From NCBI RefSeq assembly GCF_900104805.1, contig NZ_LT629751.1, positions 1,097,001-1,161,000 on the forward strand: a DNA stretch of 64,000 bases, read 5' to 3'. The notes below the pieces were generated by a model that was given only the letters and a program-made list of their open reading frames with translations, ran no database searches and had not been told where the DNA came from. A program made the translations under genes and the position numbers. Each line of letters opens with the position of its first letter. The first letter of the stretch is position 1. This document shows positions 1-8,105 of this stretch, piece after piece. The stretch is from Pseudomonas oryzae (lineage in GTDB: Bacteria > Pseudomonadota > Gammaproteobacteria > Pseudomonadales > Pseudomonadaceae).

Positions 1-72
1 TGTGTGGGGAGGGCTTTTCTATTCTGGGTGGCCAGTGCCTTGATCGCTCCAGGCTGCACGCCGAAGTGCCGA

Positions 73-552
73 CTACCCCTTCAGCGCCGCCTCGATCGCC
101 GCGATATCGATCTTGCGCATGGTCATCATCGCGTCGAAGGCGCGCTTGGCCGCTGCACGATCAGGGCTGGTAACCGCGGCCGTCAAAACGCGAGGCGTGA
201 TCTGCCACGACAGGCCCCACTTGTCCTTGCACCAGCCGCATTCGCTTTCCTGGCCACCGTTGCCGACAATCGCGTTCCACAAGCGGTCCGTTTCGGCCTG
301 ATCGTCGGTCGCCACCTGGAACGAGAACGCCTCACTGTGCCTGAACGCCGGCCCGCCGTTAAGCCCGAGGCAAGGGATGCCCATCACCGTGAACTCGACG
401 GTCAGCACATCGCCCTGCTTGCCCGCCGGATAGTCGCCCGGAGCGCGCATAACCGCCCCCACAGCACTGTCCGGGAAGGTGGCGGCGTAGAAGGTCGCAG
501 CGTCCAGCGCATCGTTGTCGTACCAGAGGCATATGGTGTTCTTGCTGGTCAT
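73..552 (-). CDS. VOC / PhnB-like protein
   Basis: A 159-residue protein of the PhnB-like branch of the vicinal oxygen chelate superfamily, often annotated as a 3-demethylubiquinone-9 methyltransferase domain. It reads from an ICLWYD strand through FYAATFPDS, GDVLTVEFTVMG, CLGLNGGP and CGWCKDKWGLSWQ, the usual landmarks of this small alpha/beta fold, and the length is normal for one complete domain. A GGAG ribosome site lies about 7 bases before the ATG. These proteins are cytosolic and their substrates are mostly unknown. No operon partner is visible; the gene reads toward the window edge. The family call is firm, the reaction is not. Confidence 0.9.
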   Translation of the reverse strand: MTSKNTICLWYDNDALDAATFYAATFPDSAVGAVMRAPGDYPAGKQGDVLTVEFTVMGIPCLGLNGGPAFRHSEAFSFQVATDDQAETDRLWNAIVGNGGQESECGWCKDKWGLSWQITPRVLTAAVTSPDRAAAKRAFDAMMTMRKIDIAAIEAALKG

Positions 553-589
553 CTTGGGGCTCCGCGATTGGGGGCTGGGAGATGGAGTC

Positions 590-600
590 TAGTCGCGCAA
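590..600 (+). repeat. Short direct repeat TAGTCGCnCAA, copy 1
   Basis: TAGTCGCGCAA. First of four same-strand copies (others start at 1475, 2446 and 2481) that lie at the borders of the two accessory gene modules. Confidence 0.5.
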
Positions 601-790
601 CCAGTTGGGGGGGGGCGGTGGCAGGGCAGTGGGCATAGCCGTGTGTCATAAGCTGATCTGCGATATCGTTATCGGCATCTGTCGACCCGGAGGGGCCAGT
701 CGCGACAGGCAAAAATCTGTCAGGTGCGGTCATTGCCCGGTGACGATAGAATCTTCGCTGACATGGCTCTTCTCAGACTTGGGCATTTGT

Positions 791-1447
791 ATGCACTTCG
801 ATAAATTACTGGCACGGTCAGCCATGCTTGAGGACCGGCTTATCGGCTTCTTCGCTCTGCCTTTAGTCAATGGCTCCAGCCGCCTACAGGCAACCCAAGC
901 GCTAGCTAGCCTAGGATTTGAGCACGCTCGGAGCCTGAAGCATCTGGTAGCAGCAGGGCTGTACACCTCAGCTGCTGCACTGCTACGAGTACAGTACGAA
1001 TCACTAGTTCGTGCAATTTGGGTGCTTTATGTGGCCAGAGATGGTCAGGTGGAGTTGATGCTTGCTGAGCTCACGCACGAGACGGCAAAGCAGGCAAGCA
1101 AGATTCCTATGCTCAGCCAAATGTTGGAAGATATTGAGGCGAAAGCACCGCACGCGCCGGTAGCTCACCTAAAGGAGTTTAAGCATTACTCTTGGCGACC
1201 TTTGAGCTCCTATGTGCATGGAGGTATCCATGCAGTTAATCGTCACGAGAGGGGGGTTCCACAAGAGCTGGTTTTGGCAGAGATCCAGCACTCGAATGGT
1301 CTTCTTGGAATCGCAGGCAATCTGCTTCTGATCCTGAGTGGTATACCGCCGGAGGTAGGAACGATGGCGGGAATTTACACGGAGTTCAAAGACTGCTTCC
1401 CTGCGAATAATCCGCCATATAAGAGCACTACTGAATCAGCGCATTGA
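791..1447 (+). CDS. Uncharacterised helical protein
   Basis: A 218-residue protein that I do not recognise with certainty; it may belong to a DUF6988-like family. It is mostly helical, without a signal peptide or obvious membrane segment. Notable stretches are LASLGFEHARSLKHL and ALLRVQYESLVRAIWVLY near the middle, and HYSWRPLSSYVHGGIHAV, rich in His and aromatic residues, which could line a pocket. The frame is open further upstream, but the ATG at 791 is the first start that gives a clean N-terminus; there is no strong ribosome site. Base composition is clearly more AT-rich than the catabolic genes downstream, suggesting recent transfer. It lies between two TAGTCGCnCAA repeats. Confidence 0.65.
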   Translation: MHFDKLLARSAMLEDRLIGFFALPLVNGSSRLQATQALASLGFEHARSLKHLVAAGLYTSAAALLRVQYESLVRAIWVLYVARDGQVELMLAELTHETAKQASKIPMLSQMLEDIEAKAPHAPVAHLKEFKHYSWRPLSSYVHGGIHAVNRHERGVPQELVLAEIQHSNGLLGIAGNLLLILSGIPPEVGTMAGIYTEFKDCFPANNPPYKSTTESAH

Positions 1448-1474
1448 TCGCCCCCCAACTCCCTGTTCGACCAT

Positions 1475-1487
1475 TAGTCGCTCAATT
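1475..1487 (+). repeat. 13-bp direct repeat, left copy
   Basis: TAGTCGCTCAATT, identical to 2446-2458. The pair brackets the GIY-YIG-like gene about 970 bp apart. Confidence 0.6.
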
Positions 1488-1612
1488 GGGACAGCCTAGG
1501 GTCGTATGAATCCACTCTCAAATGGACGAAGTTCACCCAATGTGGCCGGTTGCATCTGGTGGCAATCAGCCAATAGTGGTAACTCCCGAAAGCCATGCAG
1601 CATGAAAGCGGA

Positions 1613-2311
1613 TCAAGCTACAGTTTTCTCTAGGGTTTTAGCTGAGATTTCCGGTTTGCTCAGCGAGTCAATAATGGCTTGGATTTCCTCAGGATGCTTA
1701 GGTCGTGGTCTGTAAATAATGTCGCGCTTCTCCACTAGCGTTCGATTTTGAGCGGCCGCAAAAAAATCCATGAGTCCGCCCAAGATAAAAAACAGAGAAA
1801 TCCCCAGTGTAAATGGAATAAGCACTAACCCGATCAATATCCCTAAACACCCGCCTGCCGCTTGCTTTGAATCGTGCTCACATGCCTCAAGTTTCGTTAT
1901 TTCCTGAGGGGCATAAAGAGAATCATCGAGCCCAAGGATGTCGGACGAAAAGAGCTCAGATTGTCCCCTCCCGCTTAGAGGTTGGGCCGGGTCTTTGCTA
2001 TATTTTCCAAAAGCACGATGCTTGCTGAAGTGGTCCAGAAGTGTTTGCTCTAAATCCCACGCATCGTTGCTTCGTGTGAAAAAAATTTCTTTATCGATAA
2101 GTTTTTCATCGCCGTGGCCGCCATACGCCATGCGCTCGACCAAGCTAGCCTTTGTCGTGAAGCCAATTTTGTAAAAAAGACCCTGCGGGGTGTTTAGGCG
2201 CACATAGTAGACGTTACCTGCTGGATTGCTAGGTCTGCGAAACCATCGCTTGACTCTCGTATACAGTGATGCATGTGGCTTGGCCATTCTTTTAGAAATC
2301 TCAATCATCAT
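1613..2311 (-). CDS. GIY-YIG-like protein with membrane segment
   Basis: About 232 residues. The N-terminal half resembles the GIY-YIG-like T5orf172/Mug113 nuclease fold: NVYYVRLN stands for the GIY strand, FYKIGFTT for the YIG strand, and a later WDLEQTLLDHF helix carries a Glu in the position of the metal-binding acid. A hydrophobic, glycine-rich stretch of about 33 residues follows (GGCLGILIGLVLIPFTLGIS and onward), enough for one hairpin or one long membrane span, then a basic tail. The start is uncertain: ATGs at 2365, 2311 and 2287 are in frame and none has a good ribosome site. Composition is AT-rich relative to the window. Nuclease activity is inferred from fold resemblance only. Confidence 0.65.
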   Translation of the reverse strand: MMIEISKRMAKPHASLYTRVKRWFRRPSNPAGNVYYVRLNTPQGLFYKIGFTTKASLVERMAYGGHGDEKLIDKEIFFTRSNDAWDLEQTLLDHFSKHRAFGKYSKDPAQPLSGRGQSELFSSDILGLDDSLYAPQEITKLEACEHDSKQAAGGCLGILIGLVLIPFTLGISLFFILGGLMDFFAAAQNRTLVEKRDIIYRPRPKHPEEIQAIIDSLSKPEISAKTLEKTVA

Positions 2312-2445
2312 TCGGTCGGGAAATAATACATTGGTGACAATGAGCTGCCTACCTCGGCTCTGCATCTCTCTAGGCTCGTTTCAGCTGGTGCTGCATAAAA
2401 AGGGTTTCCATACCGATAGCCTGTTCTGAATCGCCCGTAAATTTG

Positions 2446-2458
2446 TAGTCGCTCAATT
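2446..2458 (+). repeat. 13-bp direct repeat, right copy
   Basis: TAGTCGCTCAATT, identical to 1475-1487. Confidence 0.6.
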
Positions 2459-2480
2459 AATGATCTCAGCCGTTTGCTGC

Positions 2481-2491
2481 TAGTCGCACAA
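2481..2491 (+). repeat. Short direct repeat TAGTCGCnCAA, copy 4
   Basis: TAGTCGCACAA, 22 bases after the previous copy and just before the composition rises to that of the catabolic island. Confidence 0.4.
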
Positions 2492-2719
2492 GTGGGATTG
2501 GTCAATCCGAACGCCATACGTGGCCAGGCCCAAGCAAATTGGCTGGAAAGTGAAGGGCAAGGCCGCGCCAGCCCGCCGACGCACTGGCATGCTTGCCGGG
2601 ATTGGCGTTTCAAGGAGCAGGGAGGTTGCCTACCCACTGCGACAAGCGGGCGGGGAGAGCGCTGTAGTGCCCGCAACGGACGCCCCGCCAACCCAGCAGA
2701 ACGCCCGTTCATCTCCAAC
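2492..2719. other. Intergenic stretch without recognisable gene
   Basis: Between the GIY-YIG-like gene and the monooxygenase, 2366-2719 holds no frame with a recognisable product. It contains the last two TAGTCGCnCAA copies and the change from AT-richer to GC-rich sequence. Confidence 0.5.
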
Positions 2720-4189
2720 TCAGCGCAGCACGAACGCCTCCAGCTTCGGCGCCGCCATCTCATCCTTGAACCGCTGCTGCGACCACGGCCATGTATTCGG
2801 GATGCCGTCGGCGTCCAGATACCAGCTGTTACAGCCGGAGCCGAACACCGTCTTGCGCGCGGCGTCCTTGCGGGCCACGTCGTAGGCATCCAGCGCGGAC
2901 TGCGCGGCGCTGACTTCCCGGCACTGGCCGCTGCGCACCAGTTCGATCAGCTGGGCGATGTAGCCCCACTGCAGCTCGGCGATGTCGATCAGCGAGAAGT
3001 TGCCGACCGGCCCGGTGGGACCGTTGAGCATGAAGAGGTTGGGGAACTCGGGGATCGAGATCGCCATGTAGGCGGTCGGCCCCTGGGCCCAGGCTTGCTC
3101 CAGGGTATGGCCGTCGCGGCCGGTGATCTGCATCGGGCGCATGAACTGGTCGGCCTTGTAGCCGGTGGCCAGTACCAGCACGTCCAGCTCGTGCAGCTGG
3201 CCGTCGCGGGTGCGCACGCCGCCGGCCTCGATGCATTCGATGCCGTCGGTGACCAGCTCGGCGTTCGGATGCTGGATCGCCTGGTAGTAGTCGGGCGAGT
3301 AGATCAGCCGCTTGCAGGCGGCGCGGTAGGTGGGGCGCAGCTTCTCGCGCAGGACCGGATCGCTGACGCTGTTTTCCAGGTTGTCGCGGGCGATGGCCTC
3401 GATTTCGAGGATTTCCGGCGAGTTGGCGTCGAGCACCGCGTTGGTGAAGCGCTCGACGTTGGCCAGGTAGGTTTCCTCGTTCTGCATGCGCTTGAGCAGG
3501 GCGCGGTCGGCGCGGAAGGCGGCCTTCTGCTCCTCGCTGTAGAACGGGTTGTCGACCGGGAAGATCCACTGCGCGGTGCGCTGGAAGTGCTTGAGCTTGC
3601 CGGCGCGGGCGGCCAGCGCGGAGACGATTTGCACGCCGGTGGAGCCGTTGCCGACGATGCCGATGCGCCGGCCGTCCAGCGGGATGTCGTGGTCCCAGCG
3701 CGCGCTGTGCAGCAGGTCGCCCCGGAAGCTGTCCAGGCCGCGCAGGCTGGGTGTGTTGGGGTGGTGCAGCACGCCGGTGGCGGCGATGACGATGTCCGCG
3801 CTGTCGGTGAGGCCGCTCTTCATCTCCAGCTGCCAGCGGCCGCCGACGAATTCGCAGCGGACGATTTCCTCGTTGAAGCGGATCAGCTCGTCGACCCGGT
3901 ACTTCTTAACCGTGCGCTCGAAGTACTCCTGGATTTCCGCGCCCGGCGGCAGGAAGCGGCTCCAGTCGGGGTTGGGCTCGAAGGAGTAGGTGTAGGCGTG
4001 CGAGGGCACGTCGCAGGTCAGGCCGGGGTAGGTGTTCTCGCGCCAGGTGCCGCCGATGCGCGAGGCCTTCTCGTAGATGGTCACGTTGGCGAAGCCGGCT
4101 TCGCGCAGCTTGATGCCGCTGAGAATGCCGGCCATGCCGGCGCCGATCACCACCACGCGCAGGTCGGGTCTTGCTGCTGTGTCGTTCAT
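2720..4189 (-). CDS. Type I Baeyer-Villiger flavin monooxygenase
   Basis: A 489-residue FAD- and NADPH-dependent monooxygenase that would insert one oxygen next to a ketone, giving an ester or lactone. The FAD-binding GAGMAG is at residues 16-21, and the Baeyer-Villiger fingerprint FxGxxxHxxxW appears as FRGDLLHSARW at 155-165 followed by Asp. The NADPH-binding GNGSTG is at 180-185. The length fits single-component type I enzymes such as cyclohexanone or steroid monooxygenases. The ATG at 4189 follows an AAAGGG ribosome site, and an AACAACAA motif lies just upstream (4204-4211). A copy of the shared palindrome is 74 bases upstream. It probably opens a ring or cleaves a side chain in the island's pathway; the substrate is unknown. 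Confidence 0.93.
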   Translation of the reverse strand: MNDTAARPDLRVVVIGAGMAGILSGIKLREAGFANVTIYEKASRIGGTWRENTYPGLTCDVPSHAYTYSFEPNPDWSRFLPPGAEIQEYFERTVKKYRVDELIRFNEEIVRCEFVGGRWQLEMKSGLTDSADIVIAATGVLHHPNTPSLRGLDSFRGDLLHSARWDHDIPLDGRRIGIVGNGSTGVQIVSALAARAGKLKHFQRTAQWIFPVDNPFYSEEQKAAFRADRALLKRMQNEETYLANVERFTNAVLDANSPEILEIEAIARDNLENSVSDPVLREKLRPTYRAACKRLIYSPDYYQAIQHPNAELVTDGIECIEAGGVRTRDGQLHELDVLVLATGYKADQFMRPMQITGRDGHTLEQAWAQGPTAYMAISIPEFPNLFMLNGPTGPVGNFSLIDIAELQWGYIAQLIELVRSGQCREVSAAQSALDAYDVARKDAARKTVFGSGCNSWYLDADGIPNTWPWSQQRFKDEMAAPKLEAFVLR

Positions 4190-4203
4190 GGTCACACCCT
4201 TTC

Positions 4204-4211
4204 TTGTTGTT
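4204..4211 (-). promoter_or_regulatory. CA motif (Crc/Hfq-type) in monooxygenase leader
   Basis: AACAACAA on the minus strand, directly upstream of the ribosome site of the monooxygenase. It matches the AAnAAnAA target of Crc/Hfq translational repression. Confidence 0.6.
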
Positions 4212-4262
4212 CGGTGGGACCACTCTAGGGAGTTGCCGGCGGGCGGACCTGCCGTGTCCTTG

Positions 4263-4280
4263 CTAGTCCGATCAGACAAT
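4263..4280 (-). promoter_or_regulatory. Regulon palindrome, site 1
   Basis: CTAGTCCGATCAGACAAT on the plus strand, with the dyad GTCCG-AT-CAGAC. It is the only copy in the spacer upstream of the monooxygenase. Confidence 0.65.
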
Positions 4281-4370
4281 ATCGTCTGCGTTTCGCTGCA
4301 TCGCGGGATGCGGATGCCCGGTTGTCCAGGCACCGCCCTCTGGGCGGCGCAGGTCGGGGCGCGCCGTTGC

Positions 4371-4432
4371 CTGTAGGGGCGAATTCATTCGCCTTGAGGA
4401 GGATCGTTGGCGAATGAATTCGCCCCTACAGG
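4371..4432. repeat. REPIN (two inverted REPs)
   Basis: Two inverted copies of a GTAG-headed REP (GTAGGGGCGAATTCATTCG and its complement) with a 15-bp spacer. Each half can fold on the stem GGCGAAT/ATTCGCC, and the two halves can also pair with each other. Confidence 0.85.
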
Positions 4433-4442
4433 GGGTGGGAGG

Positions 4443-6188
4443 TCAACCCGCGATTGCCGGGATAGCGTCCTTCTGGTGCGCCCGCTGCCGGGCGACGTGG
4501 GCGGCGGCGCGGCGGCCGGAGAAGATGCAGTCGGCGGCGGACAGGCCGGAGATGTACAGGTGCGAGGGCAGGCCGATGGCGGTGCGGCCGGCGGCGTACA
4601 GCCCGCCGATCGGCGTGTCGTCGGCGCGCAGCACCTGGCCGCTGTCCTCGTCGACGCGCAGGCCGCCGACGGTCATCGCCGACAGCGGGAACAGCCGGCT
4701 GCGGATCGACACGTCGATGGCGTAGAACGGCCCCTGGGCGATGGCGTGGATGTCCTTCTGGTCCTTGCCGAAGGGGTCGGCCTGCCAGCCGGCGGCCGCC
4801 TGGTTGTAGTCGCGCACGTTTTCTTCCAGCACCTGCGGGTCGAGGCCGCACTTGCGCGCCAGCTCGTCGAGGCTGCGCGCCTTGCGCGAGGCGAACAGCA
4901 GGGCGAGGATCGCCGGCTGGCGCTGGAACGGCAGCATGTCGTCCTTGCGCACCTGCTGCCAGGCCTTGCGGTACAGGGCGCGGTCGAGGATCAGCAGGCC
5001 GGCGCCGTCCTGTTCGTCGCCCATGATCTGGCCGATGGCGGCGCCGTAGAGCATCTCGTTGCAGTAGCGCTCACCGCGCCCGTTGACCAGCATGGCCTCG
5101 GCGAAGGCCTTGGGCGGGTTGAGGAAGCGCCAGCTGCTGATGCGGCCGAGGCGGTCGGCGACGGCGCCGACGCTCTGGCCGAGGCGGATGCCGCTGCCGT
5201 TGTCGCCGAGCGAGCCCAAGGGCATGGCGTTGGCGTAGGCGGGGGCGTAGTGGTTGGCCATCGCGCGGTTCTGGATGAAGCCGCCGCTGCTCAGGCACAC
5301 GCCGTGGCGGGCGCAGATGCGCCGCTCGACGGCGTGCGCGTTCTTCAGCGCCTCGGCCTTGCGCCAGTAGCGCAGGGCGATGGCGCTGGTGAGGCCGGAG
5401 CCGGGGAAGCTGGCCGGCAGCATCAGCTGGAAGCGCGCCGCCTGCTGCATCAGCCGGGCGAACTGCGCCGCCGCCGCGCCGGGCGGCATCTGCAGCACCT
5501 TGACCCCCAGCACGTTGCCGTCGTGGTCGACGATCAGCTGGCGCACCTCGCTGTGCGCCATGAAGCGCACGCCCAGCCGGCTGGCCCGCTCGCGCAGCGG
5601 ATCGGTCATGCGCACGCCGAAGCCGATGGGGGCGGAGGTGGGTGGCGAGTAGACCTTGTGCCCGCGCGCCGCCGGCCGGGCGACCGCCACCGAGCGTGGC
5701 AGCAGGGTGTTGTCGGAGTGGTACAGGTGGTAGCCCTGCGGCGGATAGGAGGTCTTGGCCGCGTACAGGGTGCTGTCGAAGCGCACGCCGTGGCCGCTCA
5801 GCCAGTCGATCATCTGCGCGCTCTGCTCGCAGAAGCGGCGCAGGGTGCTGTCCCTGACCACGCCCTGGGTCTCCAGCCTGAGGTAGCGGAACATGTCGTC
5901 CACCGAGTCCTCGACGCCCGCCGCGCGCTGGATGGCGGTGCCACCGCCGGCGTAGACCACTCCGCCGTTCATCGCCGTCGAGCCGCCGCCGTCGTAGGCG
6001 TCCAGCGCCAGCACTTCCAGACCTTGCTCGGCGGCCTCCAGCGCGGCGGCGATGCCGGCGCCGCCGTAGCCGACCACCAGGAAGTCGGCGGCATCGTCCC
6101 ACGGCACGGCCGCGGCGTCGGCCACCCGCTCCGGCTGGCGGACGGGGGAATGCCAGTGGGGGCTACCGGGTTCGTCGCGCTGGGTCAC
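4443..6188 (-). CDS. KstD/fumarate-reductase-type FAD dehydrogenase
   Basis: A 581-residue flavoprotein of the FAD_binding_2 family, which includes 3-ketosteroid dehydrogenases and fumarate reductase subunits. It would introduce or reduce a C=C bond next to a carbonyl. The FAD site GYGGAG is at residues 40-45, a GGGSTAMNGG loop follows, and the closing FAD contact GGLYAAGRTAIG is near the C-terminus. The frame is open upstream through a REPIN, which gives an artificial peptide. I chose the GTG at 6188 because AAGGAG lies 9 bases before it. It follows the reductase gene on the same strand. Substrate unknown; a steroid-like or alicyclic enone is plausible. Confidence 0.85.
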   Translation of the reverse strand: MTQRDEPGSPHWHSPVRQPERVADAAAVPWDDAADFLVVGYGGAGIAAALEAAEQGLEVLALDAYDGGGSTAMNGGVVYAGGGTAIQRAAGVEDSVDDMFRYLRLETQGVVRDSTLRRFCEQSAQMIDWLSGHGVRFDSTLYAAKTSYPPQGYHLYHSDNTLLPRSVAVARPAARGHKVYSPPTSAPIGFGVRMTDPLRERASRLGVRFMAHSEVRQLIVDHDGNVLGVKVLQMPPGAAAAQFARLMQQAARFQLMLPASFPGSGLTSAIALRYWRKAEALKNAHAVERRICARHGVCLSSGGFIQNRAMANHYAPAYANAMPLGSLGDNGSGIRLGQSVGAVADRLGRISSWRFLNPPKAFAEAMLVNGRGERYCNEMLYGAAIGQIMGDEQDGAGLLILDRALYRKAWQQVRKDDMLPFQRQPAILALLFASRKARSLDELARKCGLDPQVLEENVRDYNQAAAGWQADPFGKDQKDIHAIAQGPFYAIDVSIRSRLFPLSAMTVGGLRVDEDSGQVLRADDTPIGGLYAAGRTAIGLPSHLYISGLSAADCIFSGRRAAAHVARQRAHQKDAIPAIAG

Positions 6189-6223
6189 GGCGGGTATCTC
6201 CTTGAATTGGTGTTGTGCAATCC

Positions 6224-6286
6224 CTGTGGGGGCGCATTCATTTGCCTTGGCGGGCTTTGGGGGGCGAATGCATCCGCTCCTGCAGG
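6224..6286. repeat. Degenerate REPIN
   Basis: Two diverged inverted copies of the same REP (GTGGGGGCGCATTCATTTG in the first half), apparently an older element. Confidence 0.65.
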
Positions 6287-6340
6287 GGGGGCCGGGGTTC
6301 GCCATTGCATCGGCGATAGGGTTGGCCGCCAGGCGGCATT

Positions 6341-6437
6341 TGTAGGGGCGAATTCATTCGCCATGGGCCGCAAAGCGGCCCCGGTGGTTGTCGAGGGCAG
6401 GCCGGTGGCCTGTTTGGCGAATGAATTCGCCCCTACA
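6341..6437. repeat. REPIN with long spacer
   Basis: Two intact inverted REPs at 6341-6362 and 6416-6437, separated by 53 bp, the longest spacer in the window. Confidence 0.85.
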
Positions 6438-6448
6438 TGGATCGGCGG

Positions 6449-7690
6449 TCAGGAGCGGGCGGGCTTGGCGTTGAGCTGCGCGTCGCCGGGGGTGCCCAGC
6501 ACGCAGCTGGTGCCGCCCGGGGTGTACATCATGGCGACGCAGCGGTTGCACGAGGTGCAGCCGGTGGCGCCGGCGCCGCCCGCGGCCAGCTGGTTGACGA
6601 ACTCGGGGTCGAAGATCAGCCCGCGGCCCAGGGCCACCGCCTCGAAGCCTTCGCCGAGCGCCTGCTGCACGTTGGCGGCGGTCTTCACCCCGCCCAGGTA
6701 GGCCAGCGGCATGTCGACCGCGGCGCGCACCTTGCGCGCATGTTCGAGCAGGTACAGTTCGCGGAACTCCACCTTGGGTTCGGTGAACTGCTGGATGGTC
6801 ATCGCCGCGCGGACGATGGGGTTGCTGACGCTGACGCGGTTTTCCTTGGGGAAGGACGAGCCGAACAGGGTGGTGGTGGACTCGACGTTCATCCCCGCGC
6901 TGAGCACCAGCAGGTGGGCGCCTTCGCGCTCGAGGATGCGCGCCACTCCGGCGCCGTCCTCGGCGGTGTGGCCGCCCTTGGCGCCTTCGGTGACGCTGTA
7001 CTTGCAGATCACCGCCAGCTCGCGGCCCACCGCCTCCAGCACGCGGCGCAGCACCAGGGCGGGGAAGCGCAGGCGCTTGTCGAGGCTGCCGCCCCAGTCG
7101 TCGCGGCGCTTGTTGTACAGCGGCGAGATGAACTGGCTGAGCAGGTAGCCGTGGCCCATGTGGATCTCCACGGCGTCGAAGCCGGCCTCGCGGGCGAGCC
7201 GGGCGGCCTGGGCGAACTCGCCGGCGATGCGCTGCATGTCGGCCTCGCTCATCGCCTGCTTGAGGAAGCGCCCGCTCATGATGCCGACCTTGTTGAAGCC
7301 GCCGCTGGCCGACAGCGGCCGGGGCGTGGACAGCTCCTCGAGGAAGGTGAAGCAGCCGCCATGGGTGATCTGCGCCGAGGCCGCGCCGCCGTGGCGGTGC
7401 ACGGCGTCGGTCAGCACGTGCAGGTGGGGCACGGCGTCGCGGTCGAGGGTGATCTGGTCGGGGAAGGTGCGGCCGTCGCGGCTCACCGCGCAGTAGGCCA
7501 CGGTGGTCAGCGCGGTGCCGCCGGCGGCCATCGCCTCGTGGAAGCGCACCAGCTGCTTCGACGGCGTGCCGCCGCGGGCCATGCCCTCGTTGGTGGCGGA
7601 CTTGATGAAGCGGTTCTTCAGCGTCAGCGGGCCGATCTTCAGCGGGCTGAACGGCGACGGCGAGGCGGGCAGGATCTTGTTGTTATGCAT
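6449..7690 (-). CDS. NADH:flavin oxidoreductase (OYE family) with Cys cluster
   Basis: A 413-residue Old Yellow Enzyme-type reductase that binds FMN in a TIM barrel and would reduce an activated C=C bond. Family signatures include FSPLKIGPLTLKNRF at the N-terminus, HGYLLSQFISPLYNKR and DDWGGSLDKRLRF in mid-protein, and the phosphate-binding VALGRGLIFDPEF. At residues 378-396 is a C-x2-C-x2-C-x11-C cluster like the Fe-S ligands of 2,4-dienoyl-CoA reductase, but the second FAD/NAD domain of those enzymes is absent. The ATG at 7690 is followed by codons for HNNK, which form an AACAACAAG motif. A regulon palindrome lies 132 bases upstream, divergent from the next dehydrogenase. Confidence 0.88.
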   Translation of the reverse strand: MHNNKILPASPSPFSPLKIGPLTLKNRFIKSATNEGMARGGTPSKQLVRFHEAMAAGGTALTTVAYCAVSRDGRTFPDQITLDRDAVPHLHVLTDAVHRHGGAASAQITHGGCFTFLEELSTPRPLSASGGFNKVGIMSGRFLKQAMSEADMQRIAGEFAQAARLAREAGFDAVEIHMGHGYLLSQFISPLYNKRRDDWGGSLDKRLRFPALVLRRVLEAVGRELAVICKYSVTEGAKGGHTAEDGAGVARILEREGAHLLVLSAGMNVESTTTLFGSSFPKENRVSVSNPIVRAAMTIQQFTEPKVEFRELYLLEHARKVRAAVDMPLAYLGGVKTAANVQQALGEGFEAVALGRGLIFDPEFVNQLAAGGAGATGCTSCNRCVAMMYTPGGTSCVLGTPGDAQLNAKPARS

Positions 7691-7821
7691 GCTGAGTCCC
7701 AGCGATTCGACTTCAGGTGGCAAGCAGGGCGCCGGGCAGAAGGCGCTCCCGTTGCTGCCGGTGGCGGGCCCACGGGAGCCCGATGCGATGTTCCTACCAT
7801 AGATAGCGGGGCAGGGGGCTA

Positions 7822-7840
7822 CCTCGTCCGAACAGACTAA
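7822..7840 (-). promoter_or_regulatory. Regulon palindrome, site 2
   Basis: On the minus strand TTAGTCTGTTCGGACGAGG, close to consensus, facing the OYE-type reductase. It is followed by CCCTGCCCCGCTA, which is also found after site 6. Confidence 0.75.
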
Positions 7841-7877
7841 CTGCCGGCAGGTGCTCTGCGCATCGGCCACTGGCCGG

Positions 7878-7896
7878 TTAGTCCCATCGGACGATG
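7878..7896 (+). promoter_or_regulatory. Regulon palindrome, site 3
   Basis: TTAGTCCCATCGGACGATG, facing the SDR at 8106 and back to back with site 2. REP elements separate it from the gene. Confidence 0.75.
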
Positions 7897-7935
7897 CAGG
7901 GCGGCAGCGCGTTGACGACGATCCGGACGACCCCC

Positions 7936-7954
7936 GTGGGCGAATTCATTCGCC
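7936..7954 (+). repeat. Orphan REP
   Basis: Single REP half, GTGGGCGAATTCATTCGCC, without an inverted partner. Confidence 0.65.
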
Positions 7955-7990
7955 AATTCCCGGCGCGAAGGCAAGGGGCGCGACAACCCC

Positions 7991-8052
7991 CTGTAGGGGC
8001 GAATTCATTCGCCTTGGCTGGGTGTCCGGGCGAATGAATTCGCTCCTGCAGG
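7991..8052. repeat. REPIN
   Basis: Inverted REP pair at 7992-8013 and 8028-8050; the right half is slightly diverged (CTCCTGCA end). Confidence 0.8.
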
Positions 8053-8105
8053 ACCGGACTGCCCAGGGACGGCCGCACCGCGCACAACCACCGAGAGGAT
8101 CAGAC

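Noticed and set aside
2474-4228. Long plus-strand open frame opposite the monooxygenase
   Set aside because: It is antisense to a clearly recognisable gene and has a low-complexity product rich in Ala, Val, Gly and Asp, the normal by-product of GC-rich codon usage.
4407-6701. 764-codon plus-strand open frame opposite the FAD dehydrogenase
   Set aside because: Antisense to a family member with intact motifs; it also reads through two REPINs, and its product matches nothing recognisable.
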